A DNA stretch of 52,033 nt, from the NCBI GenBank assembly GCA_004553485.1, contig SFLG01000003.1:1-52033 (forward strand). Reading direction: 5' to 3'. Origin of the DNA: Bacteroidales bacterium. GTDB lineage: Bacteria > Bacteroidota > Bacteroidia > Bacteroidales > Muribaculaceae. Positions 15,930-23,551 of this stretch are shown piece by piece. How positions within the stretch are numbered: the stretch's first letter is position 1; every line of letters starts with the position of its first letter. A program made the translations under genes and the position numbers. The notes under the pieces were generated by a model. That model did no database searches. It had not been told where the DNA came from and saw nothing but the letters and a program-made list of their open reading frames with translations.

Positions 15930-17534
15930 ATGAGCGAGAAAGAAAATCCCGTACGCCTTGTGATGCGCCTGGAGCCCGCAACGGCAGGTCGCCACGACCT
16001 GCTGCGCCGCGAGGTGGCCGCCAGTCTCAACATCGCCGAAGACCGCCTAAAGGCCATCGTGCCCGTCAAACGCAGCATCGACGCCCGTCAGCGGCGCGTG
16101 ATGGTGAACCTCACCGCCGACGTGCACATCGACGTGGTAAACGAGGCCGCCGACATCGCCCGCCCCGTGACATACAACACGCTGCCGGCCGACGCCCCGC
16201 ACGCCATAGTGGTGGGTGCCGGACCGGCCGGACTGTTCGCCGCCCTCGAGCTTATCGAGTCTGGTGTACACCCCATCGTAATCGAGCGCGGAAAGGACGT
16301 CGACAGCCGCCGTCCCGATATGGCACGCATCAGCCGCGAGAATGTCGTTGACCCTGACTCGAACTACTGCTTCGGCGAGGGCGGCGCGGGAGCCTTCTCT
16401 GACGGCAAGCTGTACACGCGCAGCAAAAAGCGCGGCCCGGTGGACAAAATTCTCAACATTCTGCATCAGCACGGCGCCTCGCGCGACATCCTGGTGGACG
16501 CCCATCCGCACATCGGCACCGACAAGCTGCCCGGGGTGATAAAGGCCATACGCAAGACCATCGAGCGCTGCGGCGGCGAGGTGCGCTTCGGCGAGCGCGT
16601 GACTTCGCTGACGCTGGAGAACGGCAGGGCCGTCGGCGTCACCACATCGGCCGGCAAGATCTACAGCGGCCCCGTCATCCTCGCCACCGGCCACTCGGCC
16701 CGCGACGTCTACCACTTTCTGCTCGACGCCGGCATAGACATCGAGGCCAAGGGCATCGCCGTGGGCGTGCGCCTCGAGCATCCCCAGCAGCTCATCGACC
16801 AGATACAGTACCACAGCCTGCAGGGGCGCGGAAACTGGCTGCCCGCGGCCGAATACTCGATGCTGACGCGTGTCGACGGCCGCGCCGTCTATTCGTTCTG
16901 CATGTGCCCCGGCGGCTTCATCATCCCCGCGGCAAGCGCTCCGGGCCAGCTTGTCGTCAACGGCATGTCGCCCTCCAACCGCGGCACGCGGTGGTCTAAC
17001 TCGGGCATGGTGGTAGAGGTGTTGCCCGAGGATGTCCCCGGCGACGACCCGCTGCGCGTGATGCGCTTCCAGGAGGCCATCGAGAGCGACTTCTTCGCCG
17101 ACGCACAGGAGACGCAGAACGCCCCGGCCCAGCGCATGACGGATTTTGTGGCGGGACGCCCCTCGCGCGACCTCCCGGAGACATCCTACGCCCCCGGCAT
17201 CCACCCGGCGCGCATCGACAAGCTTCTGCCGCCGTCCATCGCCGGACGACTCAGGGAGGGCTTTCGCGAATTCGGCCGCAAGTCACACCTCGACGCCGGC
17301 AAAGGTCGCCGCCTGTCGTTCCTCACCGACCGCGCCGTCCTGATAGGCTGCGAGACGCGCACCAGCAGCCCCGTCCGCATCCCCCGCGACAACGAAACTC
17401 TCGCCCACTGCCGGATTGCCGGGCTCTACCCCTGCGGCGAAGGTGCCGGATACGCCGGCGGCATCGTCTCGGCGGCCATCGACGGCGCCCGTTGCGCCCA
17501 AGCCCTCGCCGCCACCCTCAACGCAAAGGCCTAA
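15930..17534 (+). CDS. NAD(P)/FAD-dependent oxidoreductase (uncharacterised FAD dehydrogenase, COG2509-like)
   Basis: A 534-residue flavoprotein of unknown substrate. An N-terminal domain of about 90 residues precedes a Rossmann FAD site, IVVGAGPAGLFAALELIE, with the ribose-binding Glu in IVIERGKD. Further family marks are CFGEGGAGAFSDGKLYTR and ILATGHSARDVY. The C-terminus has LYPCGEGAGYAGGIVSAAIDG, the second FAD contact. An earlier in-frame ATG at 15882 would overlap queA by 29 nt; ATG 15930 is preferred because the conserved N-terminal domain begins there. It is probably co-transcribed with queA. Confidence 0.88.
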   Translation: MSEKENPVRLVMRLEPATAGRHDLLRREVAASLNIAEDRLKAIVPVKRSIDARQRRVMVNLTADVHIDVVNEAADIARPVTYNTLPADAPHAIVVGAGPAGLFAALELIESGVHPIVIERGKDVDSRRPDMARISRENVVDPDSNYCFGEGGAGAFSDGKLYTRSKKRGPVDKILNILHQHGASRDILVDAHPHIGTDKLPGVIKAIRKTIERCGGEVRFGERVTSLTLENGRAVGVTTSAGKIYSGPVILATGHSARDVYHFLLDAGIDIEAKGIAVGVRLEHPQQLIDQIQYHSLQGRGNWLPAAEYSMLTRVDGRAVYSFCMCPGGFIIPAASAPGQLVVNGMSPSNRGTRWSNSGMVVEVLPEDVPGDDPLRVMRFQEAIESDFFADAQETQNAPAQRMTDFVAGRPSRDLPETSYAPGIHPARIDKLLPPSIAGRLREGFREFGRKSHLDAGKGRRLSFLTDRAVLIGCETRTSSPVRIPRDNETLAHCRIAGLYPCGEGAGYAGGIVSAAIDGARCAQALAATLNAKA

Positions 17535-17536
17535 AT

Positions 17537-17567
17537 TTTGTAATGTTAAAGGTATTTTGTAATTTTG
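17537..17567 (+). promoter_or_regulatory. Promoter of the thioesterase gene
   Basis: TTTG (17537-17540), a 19-nt spacer and TAATTTTG (17560-17567) match the Bacteroidales vegetative promoter exactly. Transcription should start near 17573, leaving a leader of about 65 nt to GTG 17639 or about 100 nt to ATG 17675. Confidence 0.85.
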
Positions 17568-17638
17568 TCTATCAATAGACATACGCCACATAGGCCAAGT
17601 AACAATATAACCACCCCAACCCTTAAATAACCCACCCC

Positions 17639-18055
17639 GTGATAACTGACATCAAGGTCGACACCTCACAATATATGTTTGCAATGGAAATGGCAGTGCG
17701 GGACTACGAGCTCGACTACCAGGGCATCGTCAACAACGCCAACTACCTGCACTACCTCGAACATACCCGTCACGAGTTCTGTCGCCAGCACGGCATCACC
17801 TTTGCCGAGATGCACCGCCGCGGCCTCGACCCCGTGCTCTCGCACGTCGAGATTTCGTACCGCACGCCTCTCCGCAGCGACGACACTTTCGTCTCGTGCC
17901 TGTCGATGAGACGTCGCGGCCCAAAGTTTGAATTTATCCAGGACATCTACCGCGCCGACGGCGAACCGGTCATCAAGGCCACCATCACCGTGGCCTGCCT
18001 CGAGAACGGCCGCCTCAGCCGCGGCGACACCCTTGCCGAAGCCGTCGGACTATAA
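17639..18055 (+). CDS. Acyl-CoA thioesterase, 4-hydroxybenzoyl-CoA thioesterase (hot-dog) family
   Basis: A 138-residue (from GTG 17639) hot-dog fold thioesterase that should hydrolyse acyl-CoA or acyl-ACP. The YbgC/4HBT signature VRDYELDYQGIVNNANYLHYLEH has the catalytic Asp in the D-x-x-G-I-V-N-N-A-x-Y pattern. ATG 17675 (MFAMEMAVRDYE) is the alternative start; family members usually begin close to this point, so the first 12 residues may be untranslated. dprA follows after 27 nt, probably on the same message. The substrate is not evident. Confidence 0.88.
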   Translation: MITDIKVDTSQYMFAMEMAVRDYELDYQGIVNNANYLHYLEHTRHEFCRQHGITFAEMHRRGLDPVLSHVEISYRTPLRSDDTFVSCLSMRRRGPKFEFIQDIYRADGEPVIKATITVACLENGRLSRGDTLAEAVGL

Positions 18056-18082
18056 AATCCACGACTATAAAATATAGCGCAG

Positions 18083-19216
18083 ATGACAGACCCGCTCCAC
18101 ACCGAATTTTACGACGCCGACGACTACCGCACGGCCCTGAGCCTCGTGCCCGGCCTCAACAGCAAGTCGGTGGCGCAGCTCGTCAACCGCTGTCACTGCG
18201 AAAAAGATTTCATCCTTGGCGACGACGCCTTCATCCGCGACATCACGGGGGCGGCCAACCGGGCCTTCTCGCGCCAGCGCCGCCTCGAATATCTGCGCGA
18301 CGGGGCAAAAGAGCGGCAGTGGACCGACGACCACGGCGTGTCGCGCATCTACTGTCTCGACGAGGCCTACCCGCGACGCCTGTCGCAGTGCGACGACGGC
18401 CCGGTGATGCTGTACAAGCTCGGCAAATGTGACCTCGACGCCGCGCACATGGTGGCGATAGTTGGCACACGCCACGCCGACGCTTACGGGGTGGAGTTTA
18501 CGCGCCGTCTGGTAGAGGACCTTGGCAAAAAGATAGACGACCTGGTCATTGTCAGCGGCCTGGCCTACGGCATCGACATCGCCGCTCACCGCGCCTCGCT
18601 CGACAACGGCGTACGCACCGTCGCCGTCACCGCCAATCCGCTCAACACCGTCTATCCCGCCGAGCATCGCGGCACGGCCTCGCAGATAATAAAACAGGGC
18701 GGAGCTATGATTACCGAATACGCCACCTGTACTACCGTCCACCGCGGCAGCTTCCTGGCCCGCAACCGCATAATCGCCGGCATCTGCGACGTCACGGTGG
18801 TGGTGCAGAGCGGCATCCGCGGCGGAGCGATGTCGACGGCACGGATGGCGGCGGCATACGACCGCGAGGTAATGGCCGTCCCCGGACGCGTCACCGACCA
18901 ATACAGCGAGGGCACAAACAGCCTGGTGGCAAGCAACACGGCACGTCTGATAACGGGCGCCGACGACCTCATCGACATAATGGGATGGCCCGCACGCGAG
19001 ACCGAGGGCCGACAGCGCTCGCTCTTTGTCGAGCTGAGCCCCGAGGCGCAGAGCATCGTCAACCTGATAAAAGAGCACCCTGAGCTGACGGTGAACGACC
19101 TGTGCGCACGCCTCGGCATCCCCTACCCGCGCATGGCCGACATCCTCTTCCAGCTCGAGATGGACAACGTCGTCACGGCAATCCCGGGCAACCGGTACGC
19201 CTACATCGAGATGTGA
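18083..19216 (+). CDS. dprA: DNA-processing protein DprA
   Basis: A 377-residue protein of the DprA/Smf family, which loads RecA on incoming single-stranded DNA in transformable bacteria. It has an N-terminal SAM-like region, then the extended Rossmann core with MVAIVGTRHADAYG, VSGLAYGIDIAAHRASL, GSFLARNRIIAGICD and GIRGGAMSTARMA. A C-terminal winged helix (LTVNDLCARLGIPYPRMADIL) ends the protein. The family's usual G-x-D-x-x-YP-x-x-N stretch reads NPLNTVYPAEH here. No other competence gene is nearby, so a role in transformation is only possible. Confidence 0.94.
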   Translation: MTDPLHTEFYDADDYRTALSLVPGLNSKSVAQLVNRCHCEKDFILGDDAFIRDITGAANRAFSRQRRLEYLRDGAKERQWTDDHGVSRIYCLDEAYPRRLSQCDDGPVMLYKLGKCDLDAAHMVAIVGTRHADAYGVEFTRRLVEDLGKKIDDLVIVSGLAYGIDIAAHRASLDNGVRTVAVTANPLNTVYPAEHRGTASQIIKQGGAMITEYATCTTVHRGSFLARNRIIAGICDVTVVVQSGIRGGAMSTARMAAAYDREVMAVPGRVTDQYSEGTNSLVASNTARLITGADDLIDIMGWPARETEGRQRSLFVELSPEAQSIVNLIKEHPELTVNDLCARLGIPYPRMADILFQLEMDNVVTAIPGNRYAYIEM

Positions 19217-19328
19217 CAGAACTTATGACAAACCCCAAACATTACAAAATATCAGACCGACATACGACATCAAAACCGACAACCTGCATTTGACAGACAA
19301 AACTGACATAAAAAAATAATATTTTACC

Positions 19329-20201
19329 ATGGCTAAAATCATCCCCCCCTCCGAGTTTATCATCAACCCCGACGGTTCGTGCTTCCACCTCCACATCAAG
19401 CCCGAGCAGCTCACCGACAACATCATCCTCGTCGGCGACCCCGCACGTGTCAACATGGTAGCCGAGTTCTTTGACACCAAGACCTTCGAAGTCAGCTCGC
19501 GCGAATTCCACACCATTGGCGGCACCTACAAGGGCAAGCCCATCATGTGCCTCAGCCACGGCATCGGCCCGGACAATATCGACATCGTCATCAACGAGCT
19601 TGACGCCCTTGCCAACGTCGACTTCGTCACCCGCGAGGTCAAGCCCGAGCACCGCACCCTCACCATGGTGCGCATCGGCACCAGCGGCGCCTTGCAGCCC
19701 GAGTTGTCGCTGGGCTCCCCCGTCATCGCCAACCACTCGATCGGCTTCGACGGCGTGCTCAACTACTACGCCGGCCGCAACGAGGTCTGCAACCTCGACT
19801 TTGAAAAACAGTTCACCGAGCGCACCGACTGGAACCCCCTGTGGGCATCCCCCTACGTGGTGGAGGCCGACGAGGAGCTGGTAAACCGCATCGGTCAGGA
19901 CGATATGGTACGCGGCATCACAATCTCGGCCGTCGGCTTCTACGGTCCCCAGGGCCGCGAGGTACGTCTGCCGCTGGCCAACCCATCGCTCAACCGCACC
20001 ATCGAGGAGTTTGACTACAACGGCAAAAAGGTCACCAACTACGAGATGGAGTCGGCTCCCCTGGCCGGTCTCGGCCGCCTGATGGGTCACAAGTGCATGA
20101 CTGTCTGCTGCATCATCGCCAACCGCTTCAACAACGACGCCAACCCCAACTACAAGGGCGGCGTGCGCGACATCGTCCGCACCGTCCTCGAGCGTCTTTG
20201 A
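19329..20201 (+). CDS. Nucleoside phosphorylase (uridine phosphorylase type)
   Basis: A 290-residue purine/uridine phosphorylase (PNP_UDP_1 fold) that splits a nucleoside with phosphate into base and ribose-1-phosphate. Seen: ILVGDPARVNMVAEFF (phosphate site), LSHGIGPDNIDIVINEL, VRIGTSGALQPEL and the sugar-binding NYEMESAPLAGLGRLMGH. The length and the FEKQF...W insert fit the larger uridine phosphorylase-like group of Bacteroidetes. It is preceded by a 110-nt AC-rich gap after dprA and followed by a strong hairpin. Confidence 0.9.
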   Translation: MAKIIPPSEFIINPDGSCFHLHIKPEQLTDNIILVGDPARVNMVAEFFDTKTFEVSSREFHTIGGTYKGKPIMCLSHGIGPDNIDIVINELDALANVDFVTREVKPEHRTLTMVRIGTSGALQPELSLGSPVIANHSIGFDGVLNYYAGRNEVCNLDFEKQFTERTDWNPLWASPYVVEADEELVNRIGQDDMVRGITISAVGFYGPQGREVRLPLANPSLNRTIEEFDYNGKKVTNYEMESAPLAGLGRLMGHKCMTVCCIIANRFNNDANPNYKGGVRDIVRTVLERL

Positions 20202-20266
20202 CCCCGACATTCGCCCTCAGGCTTAGGGTCTAAGGTCGTTAATAATGCAAAATAAGTACCGATAAT

Positions 20267-20300
20267 GGCCTGCCGGGTGAACTTCTCACGCCGGCAGGCC
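20267..20300 (+). terminator. Hairpin after the nucleoside phosphorylase gene
   Basis: A stem of 10 perfect pairs (ggcctgccgg 20267-20276 with 20291-20300) is extended by gtga/tcac inside, around a 5-nt loop with a single bulged G. Only a weak T-containing tail follows, so it may be a terminator or the end of a structured leader for the next gene. Confidence 0.65.
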
Positions 20301-20355
20301 GTTAGGTTTGAAAAGGGGGCCTTTGTTTCCCCGCCACTGTTTTGTCAAACCTAAC
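20301..20355. promoter_or_regulatory. 10-bp inverted repeat in the leader of the small Lys-rich protein gene
   Basis: gttaggtttg (20301-20310) and caaacctaac (20346-20355) are perfect inverted copies 35 nt apart, ending 12 nt before ATG 20368. Each arm contains TAGGTTTG, a match to the -7 consensus, facing inwards. A G-rich then C-rich run inside (ggggg, cccc) could extend the stem. It may be a promoter/operator or a folded RNA leader. Confidence 0.6.
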
Positions 20356-20367
20356 AACCGGTATACT

Positions 20368-20604
20368 ATGAGCACAACCACCGAAACTGTCGAAAAAAAC
20401 AAATACGCCTGCGCCAAAGACAAGGCCAAAGAAAAGCTCGACGACATCAAGAAAAGCCTGAGCAAGAAGAACATGCAGGAGGAGAAAGAGAAAGTGACCG
20501 ACAAGCTGAAGCACATCACCGAGCAGAGCCTCGAATACAGCGCCAAAGCCGCCGACTTTATCTCTAACAAAGCCCGCGAGGCCTCCGAAAAGCTGAAGAA
20601 ATAA
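20368..20604 (+). CDS. Small Lys/Glu-rich helical protein
   Basis: A 78-residue hydrophilic protein I do not recognise. It begins MSTTTETVEKNKYACAKDKA and is almost entirely predicted alpha-helix with alternating Lys, Glu and Asp (KEKLDDIKKSLSKK, EKVTDKLKHITEQ, NKAREASEKLKK). There is one Cys and no signal peptide or membrane segment. The pattern is like amphipathic stress or LEA/YtxH-type proteins, but that is only resemblance. ATG 20368 is preferred over an upstream in-frame ATG at 20308, which lies inside the inverted repeat. It is flanked by hairpins on both sides, so it is probably a single-gene unit. Confidence 0.7.
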   Translation: MSTTTETVEKNKYACAKDKAKEKLDDIKKSLSKKNMQEEKEKVTDKLKHITEQSLEYSAKAADFISNKAREASEKLKK

Positions 20605-20619
20605 ACGCCCCGCCACAGA

Positions 20620-20656
20620 CAAAGGTGTTGCCGGATAAGCCCCCGCAACACCTTTG
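20620..20656 (+). terminator. Hairpin after the small Lys-rich protein gene
   Basis: A perfect 12-bp stem (caaaggtgttgc 20620-20631 with 20645-20656) with a 13-nt loop, 15 nt after the stop codon. The T run after it is weak (cgcgttt), so the terminator call is moderate. Confidence 0.65.
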
Positions 20657-20694
20657 CCGCGTTTATGGCGACCGCCCGTCCCGGGCAGCCACAG

Positions 20695-20766
20695 CGCCTA
20701 TTATAGCTATTATAGCTAATTTAGCTACCTTAGCTACCATAGCTATTATAGCTATCTTAGCCATCA
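20695..20766. repeat. 9-bp-period repeat array of eight units upstream of PBP1A
   Basis: Eight consecutive 9-nt units with consensus tagctatta: cgcctatta, tagctatta, tagctaatt, tagctacct, tagctacca, tagctatta, tagctatct, tagccatca. It ends 15 bp before the -33 box of the PBP1A promoter. A shorter array of the same type lies at 33483-33509. Confidence 0.88.
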
Positions 20767-20780
20767 TGTCGGTCGCCCGA

Positions 20781-20812
20781 TTTGTCGGATTGGTAAAAAA
20801 TACGTAATTTTG
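20781..20812 (+). promoter_or_regulatory. Promoter of the PBP1A gene
   Basis: TTTG (20781-20784), a 20-nt spacer and TAATTTTG (20805-20812) match the Bacteroidales promoter consensus. The start of transcription should be near 20818, giving a leader of about 94 nt. Confidence 0.83.
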
Positions 20813-20911
20813 CATAATGTATGCCTGAGCATTGGGCTATGACTTTTCAACTACATTCCTCACCGAGAATATTGCACTGGCGTAAGACACTCTCTCCGAC
20901 TTATTTCTGAT

Positions 20912-23335
20912 ATGGGATACCCCTTCAACACCGATAATAAAAAGTCTGCGGCAAACCGCAAATGGGCAAAGACCAAGAAGATTGTGATAACCCTCTGGGC
21001 AATCTTCGGCTTCTTTGTCTTTGCAGGAATTTTTTTCCTCGTCCTCGTCTATAACGGCGTAATAGGTTACATGCCTCCCATCGAGGAGCTTAAAAACCCC
21101 AAGGACACCTTTGCCTCGACGGTCTACTCGGCCGACGGCAAAATGCTGGGCCGCTATTTCCGCAACACCGGCAACCGCGTCTATGCCGACTATGACCAGA
21201 TTTCGCAGAACGTGGTCGACGCCCTGACATCCACCGAGGACGCTCGCTTCGAGGAGCACTCGGGCATCGACATGCAGGCTTTGGGCCGCGTTGCCATCAA
21301 GACACTGCTGCTGCGCGACAAGAGCGCCGGCGGCGGCTCCACCATCACACAGCAGCTTGCCAAACAGCTGTACACGCCGCCCTCCAGCGGCCTGATGAGC
21401 CGCGCCCTGCAGAAGCCCGTCGAGTGGATGATTGCCCTCAAGCTCGAACGCTACTACAGCAAGGAGGAGATTATCAAGATGTACCTCAACCAGTTCGACT
21501 TCCTCTACAATGCCGTGGGCATCAAATCGGCCGCGCAGGTCTACTTCGGCAAGAGCGACAAGGAAGGCGCCAGCGACCTCACCGTGCCGCAGGCAGCCCT
21601 GCTGGTGGGAATGGTGAAGAACCCCTCGTTCTACAACCCCGTCAAGCATCCCGAGCGTGCCCTCTACCGCCGCAACACCGTGCTCGACCTCATGGCCCAG
21701 GCCGGCAAGATTACCCCCCAGCAGCTTCAGCAGTACAAGCAGGAGCCCCTGGGTCTCGACTTCCACCGCGTCGACCACAAGGACGGCCCGGCGCCCTACT
21801 TCCGCGAGGAGCTGCGCCGATACCTAACCGCCAAGTTGCCCCGGCGCGAGGACTACCCCAGCTGGGACTACCAGCGCTTTGTCGACGACTCGATAGCCTG
21901 GGAGACAAATCCCGTTTACGGCTGGATAGAGAAGAACCCCAAAGCCGACGGTACCAAGTACGACCTCTACTCGGACGGCCTGCGCATATACACCACCATC
22001 GACTCGGGCATGCAGGCCCACGCCGAGCGCGCCGTGCGCGAGCACATGATTTACCTGCAGAAGAAGTTCTTCGAAGAGAAGAAAGGCTCGGCATCGGCTC
22101 CCTACACCAGCAACACCAACGAGCTGTCGTCAGCAATGCGCACCAAGCTGATAAACAACGCCATACAGCAGAGCGAGCGCTATCGTGTGGCCAAAGCGGC
22201 CGGCAAGAGCAAGGCGCAGATTGACAAGGAGTTCAACACGCCCGTCGACATGCTGGTGTTCAGCTACGACAACGAGAACGGCATCGACACCGTTATGACG
22301 CCCCGCGACTCTATCCTCTACACCAAGTCGTACCTGCGCGCCGGATTCATGGCCATGGACCCGCGCACGGGCCACGTCAAGGCATACGTCGGCGGCACCA
22401 ACTTCCGCTTCTTCCAGTACGATATGGTGTCGAAGGGCAAACGCCAGGTTGGCTCGACCATCAAGCCGTACCTGTACTCGCTTGCCATGGAAGGCGACGA
22501 ATCGGGCTCCGACTCGTACACCCCGTGCAGCCAGTTCCCCAACACGCAGCCCGTGATAACGCTGCCCAACGGCACCACCTGGGCCCCCGCCAACGACGGC
22601 TCGAGCCGCGTGGGCGAGATGGTAGACCTGCGCTGGGCCCTCACCAACTCCAACAACTGGATTTCGGCACGCCTCATCCAGGAGGTAGGCCCCGTCAACC
22701 TTGTGCGATACATGCACAACCTCGGCATCACCAGCAAGCTGCCCGCAACGCCCTCGCTCTCGCTGGGCTCGGCCGAGATTTCGCTGCTCGAGATGGTGAC
22801 GGCCTACTCGGCCTTTGCCGACGGCGGCAGTTACGCCCAGCCCCTCTTTGTCACCGCTATCACCGACAATGCCGGCAACGTGCTGGCGTCGTTCCGCCCC
22901 AACAAGACCGAGGCGATAGGCCGCCAGGCTTACTACCGCATACTGTCGATGCTGCTCAACGTCGTCGACTCGGGCACCGGCAACCGCCTGCGCCGCGCCC
23001 CCTACGCGCTGACGGCACAGATTGGCGGCAAGACCGGTACCACCAACAACAACTCGGACGGCTGGTTCATGGGCTTCACCCCCGAGCTGGTGGCCGGAAC
23101 GTGGGTGGGAGGCGAAGAACGCTACATCCACTTCAACCGAACGCGCGACGGACAGGGCGCCGAGATGGCGCTGCCGATATTCGCCAAGTTCATCAAGGCC
23201 CTTTACGACGACCCCAAACAGCCGTATAGCCAGAAGACCACCTTCAACTTCCCCTCCGACATCAACCTCTGTGGCAGCTTCGTCCCCCAGCCCGCCGAGA
23301 CCATCGAGGAAACCGTCGAAGGCTACTTCGACTGA
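20912..23335 (+). CDS. Class A penicillin-binding protein 1A (bifunctional transglycosylase/transpeptidase)
   Basis: An 807-residue inner-membrane enzyme that polymerises glycan strands from lipid II and cross-links them. A basic cytoplasmic N-terminus is followed by one membrane segment (about 24-49). The GT51 domain has catalytic E109 (TSTEDARFEEHSGID) and GGGSTITQQLAKQLY. The transpeptidase domain carries S515-x-x-K518 (GSTIKP), S580-N-N582 and K707-T-G709. The length is typical for PBP1A. It has its own promoter (20781-20812) and a terminator at 23387, so it is probably a single-gene unit. Confidence 0.95.
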   Translation: MGYPFNTDNKKSAANRKWAKTKKIVITLWAIFGFFVFAGIFFLVLVYNGVIGYMPPIEELKNPKDTFASTVYSADGKMLGRYFRNTGNRVYADYDQISQNVVDALTSTEDARFEEHSGIDMQALGRVAIKTLLLRDKSAGGGSTITQQLAKQLYTPPSSGLMSRALQKPVEWMIALKLERYYSKEEIIKMYLNQFDFLYNAVGIKSAAQVYFGKSDKEGASDLTVPQAALLVGMVKNPSFYNPVKHPERALYRRNTVLDLMAQAGKITPQQLQQYKQEPLGLDFHRVDHKDGPAPYFREELRRYLTAKLPRREDYPSWDYQRFVDDSIAWETNPVYGWIEKNPKADGTKYDLYSDGLRIYTTIDSGMQAHAERAVREHMIYLQKKFFEEKKGSASAPYTSNTNELSSAMRTKLINNAIQQSERYRVAKAAGKSKAQIDKEFNTPVDMLVFSYDNENGIDTVMTPRDSILYTKSYLRAGFMAMDPRTGHVKAYVGGTNFRFFQYDMVSKGKRQVGSTIKPYLYSLAMEGDESGSDSYTPCSQFPNTQPVITLPNGTTWAPANDGSSRVGEMVDLRWALTNSNNWISARLIQEVGPVNLVRYMHNLGITSKLPATPSLSLGSAEISLLEMVTAYSAFADGGSYAQPLFVTAITDNAGNVLASFRPNKTEAIGRQAYYRILSMLLNVVDSGTGNRLRRAPYALTAQIGGKTGTTNNNSDGWFMGFTPELVAGTWVGGEERYIHFNRTRDGQGAEMALPIFAKFIKALYDDPKQPYSQKTTFNFPSDINLCGSFVPQPAETIEETVEGYFD

Positions 23336-23386
23336 CAGCCCGGCACTAACGCAGCACTGCACCATCCCAGAAAACCGCGAAACTTC

Positions 23387-23419
23387 AAAAGGGGCGCACG
23401 ACCGGTGTGCCTCTTTTTT
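23387..23419 (+). terminator. Terminator after the PBP1A gene
   Basis: An imperfect stem formed by aaaaggggcgcac (23387-23399) and gtgcctctttttt (23407-23419), with one mismatch and several G-U pairs. It ends in six T residues, 50 nt after the stop codon. Confidence 0.7.
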
Positions 23420-23551
23420 GCGTCGGAGAGCGTCTTGTATTGCAAAAAATTTTGTAATTTCGCACGATAGTAGCTCCGTCGGCATAAAACCTGACGGAAA
23501 TCAAAGGGGCGGCGCCTCTACCGGCGGCCGGCCCACTCCTGATCCAAAGAT

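Noticed and set aside
20695..20766. Possible CRISPR array
   Set aside because: The unit is 9 bp and contiguous, with no 20-40 bp repeats, no spacers and no cas genes anywhere in the window.
22130..23485. 451-residue minus-strand open frame opposite the PBP1A gene
   Set aside because: PBP1A carries every catalytic motif on the plus strand; the antisense frame has none.
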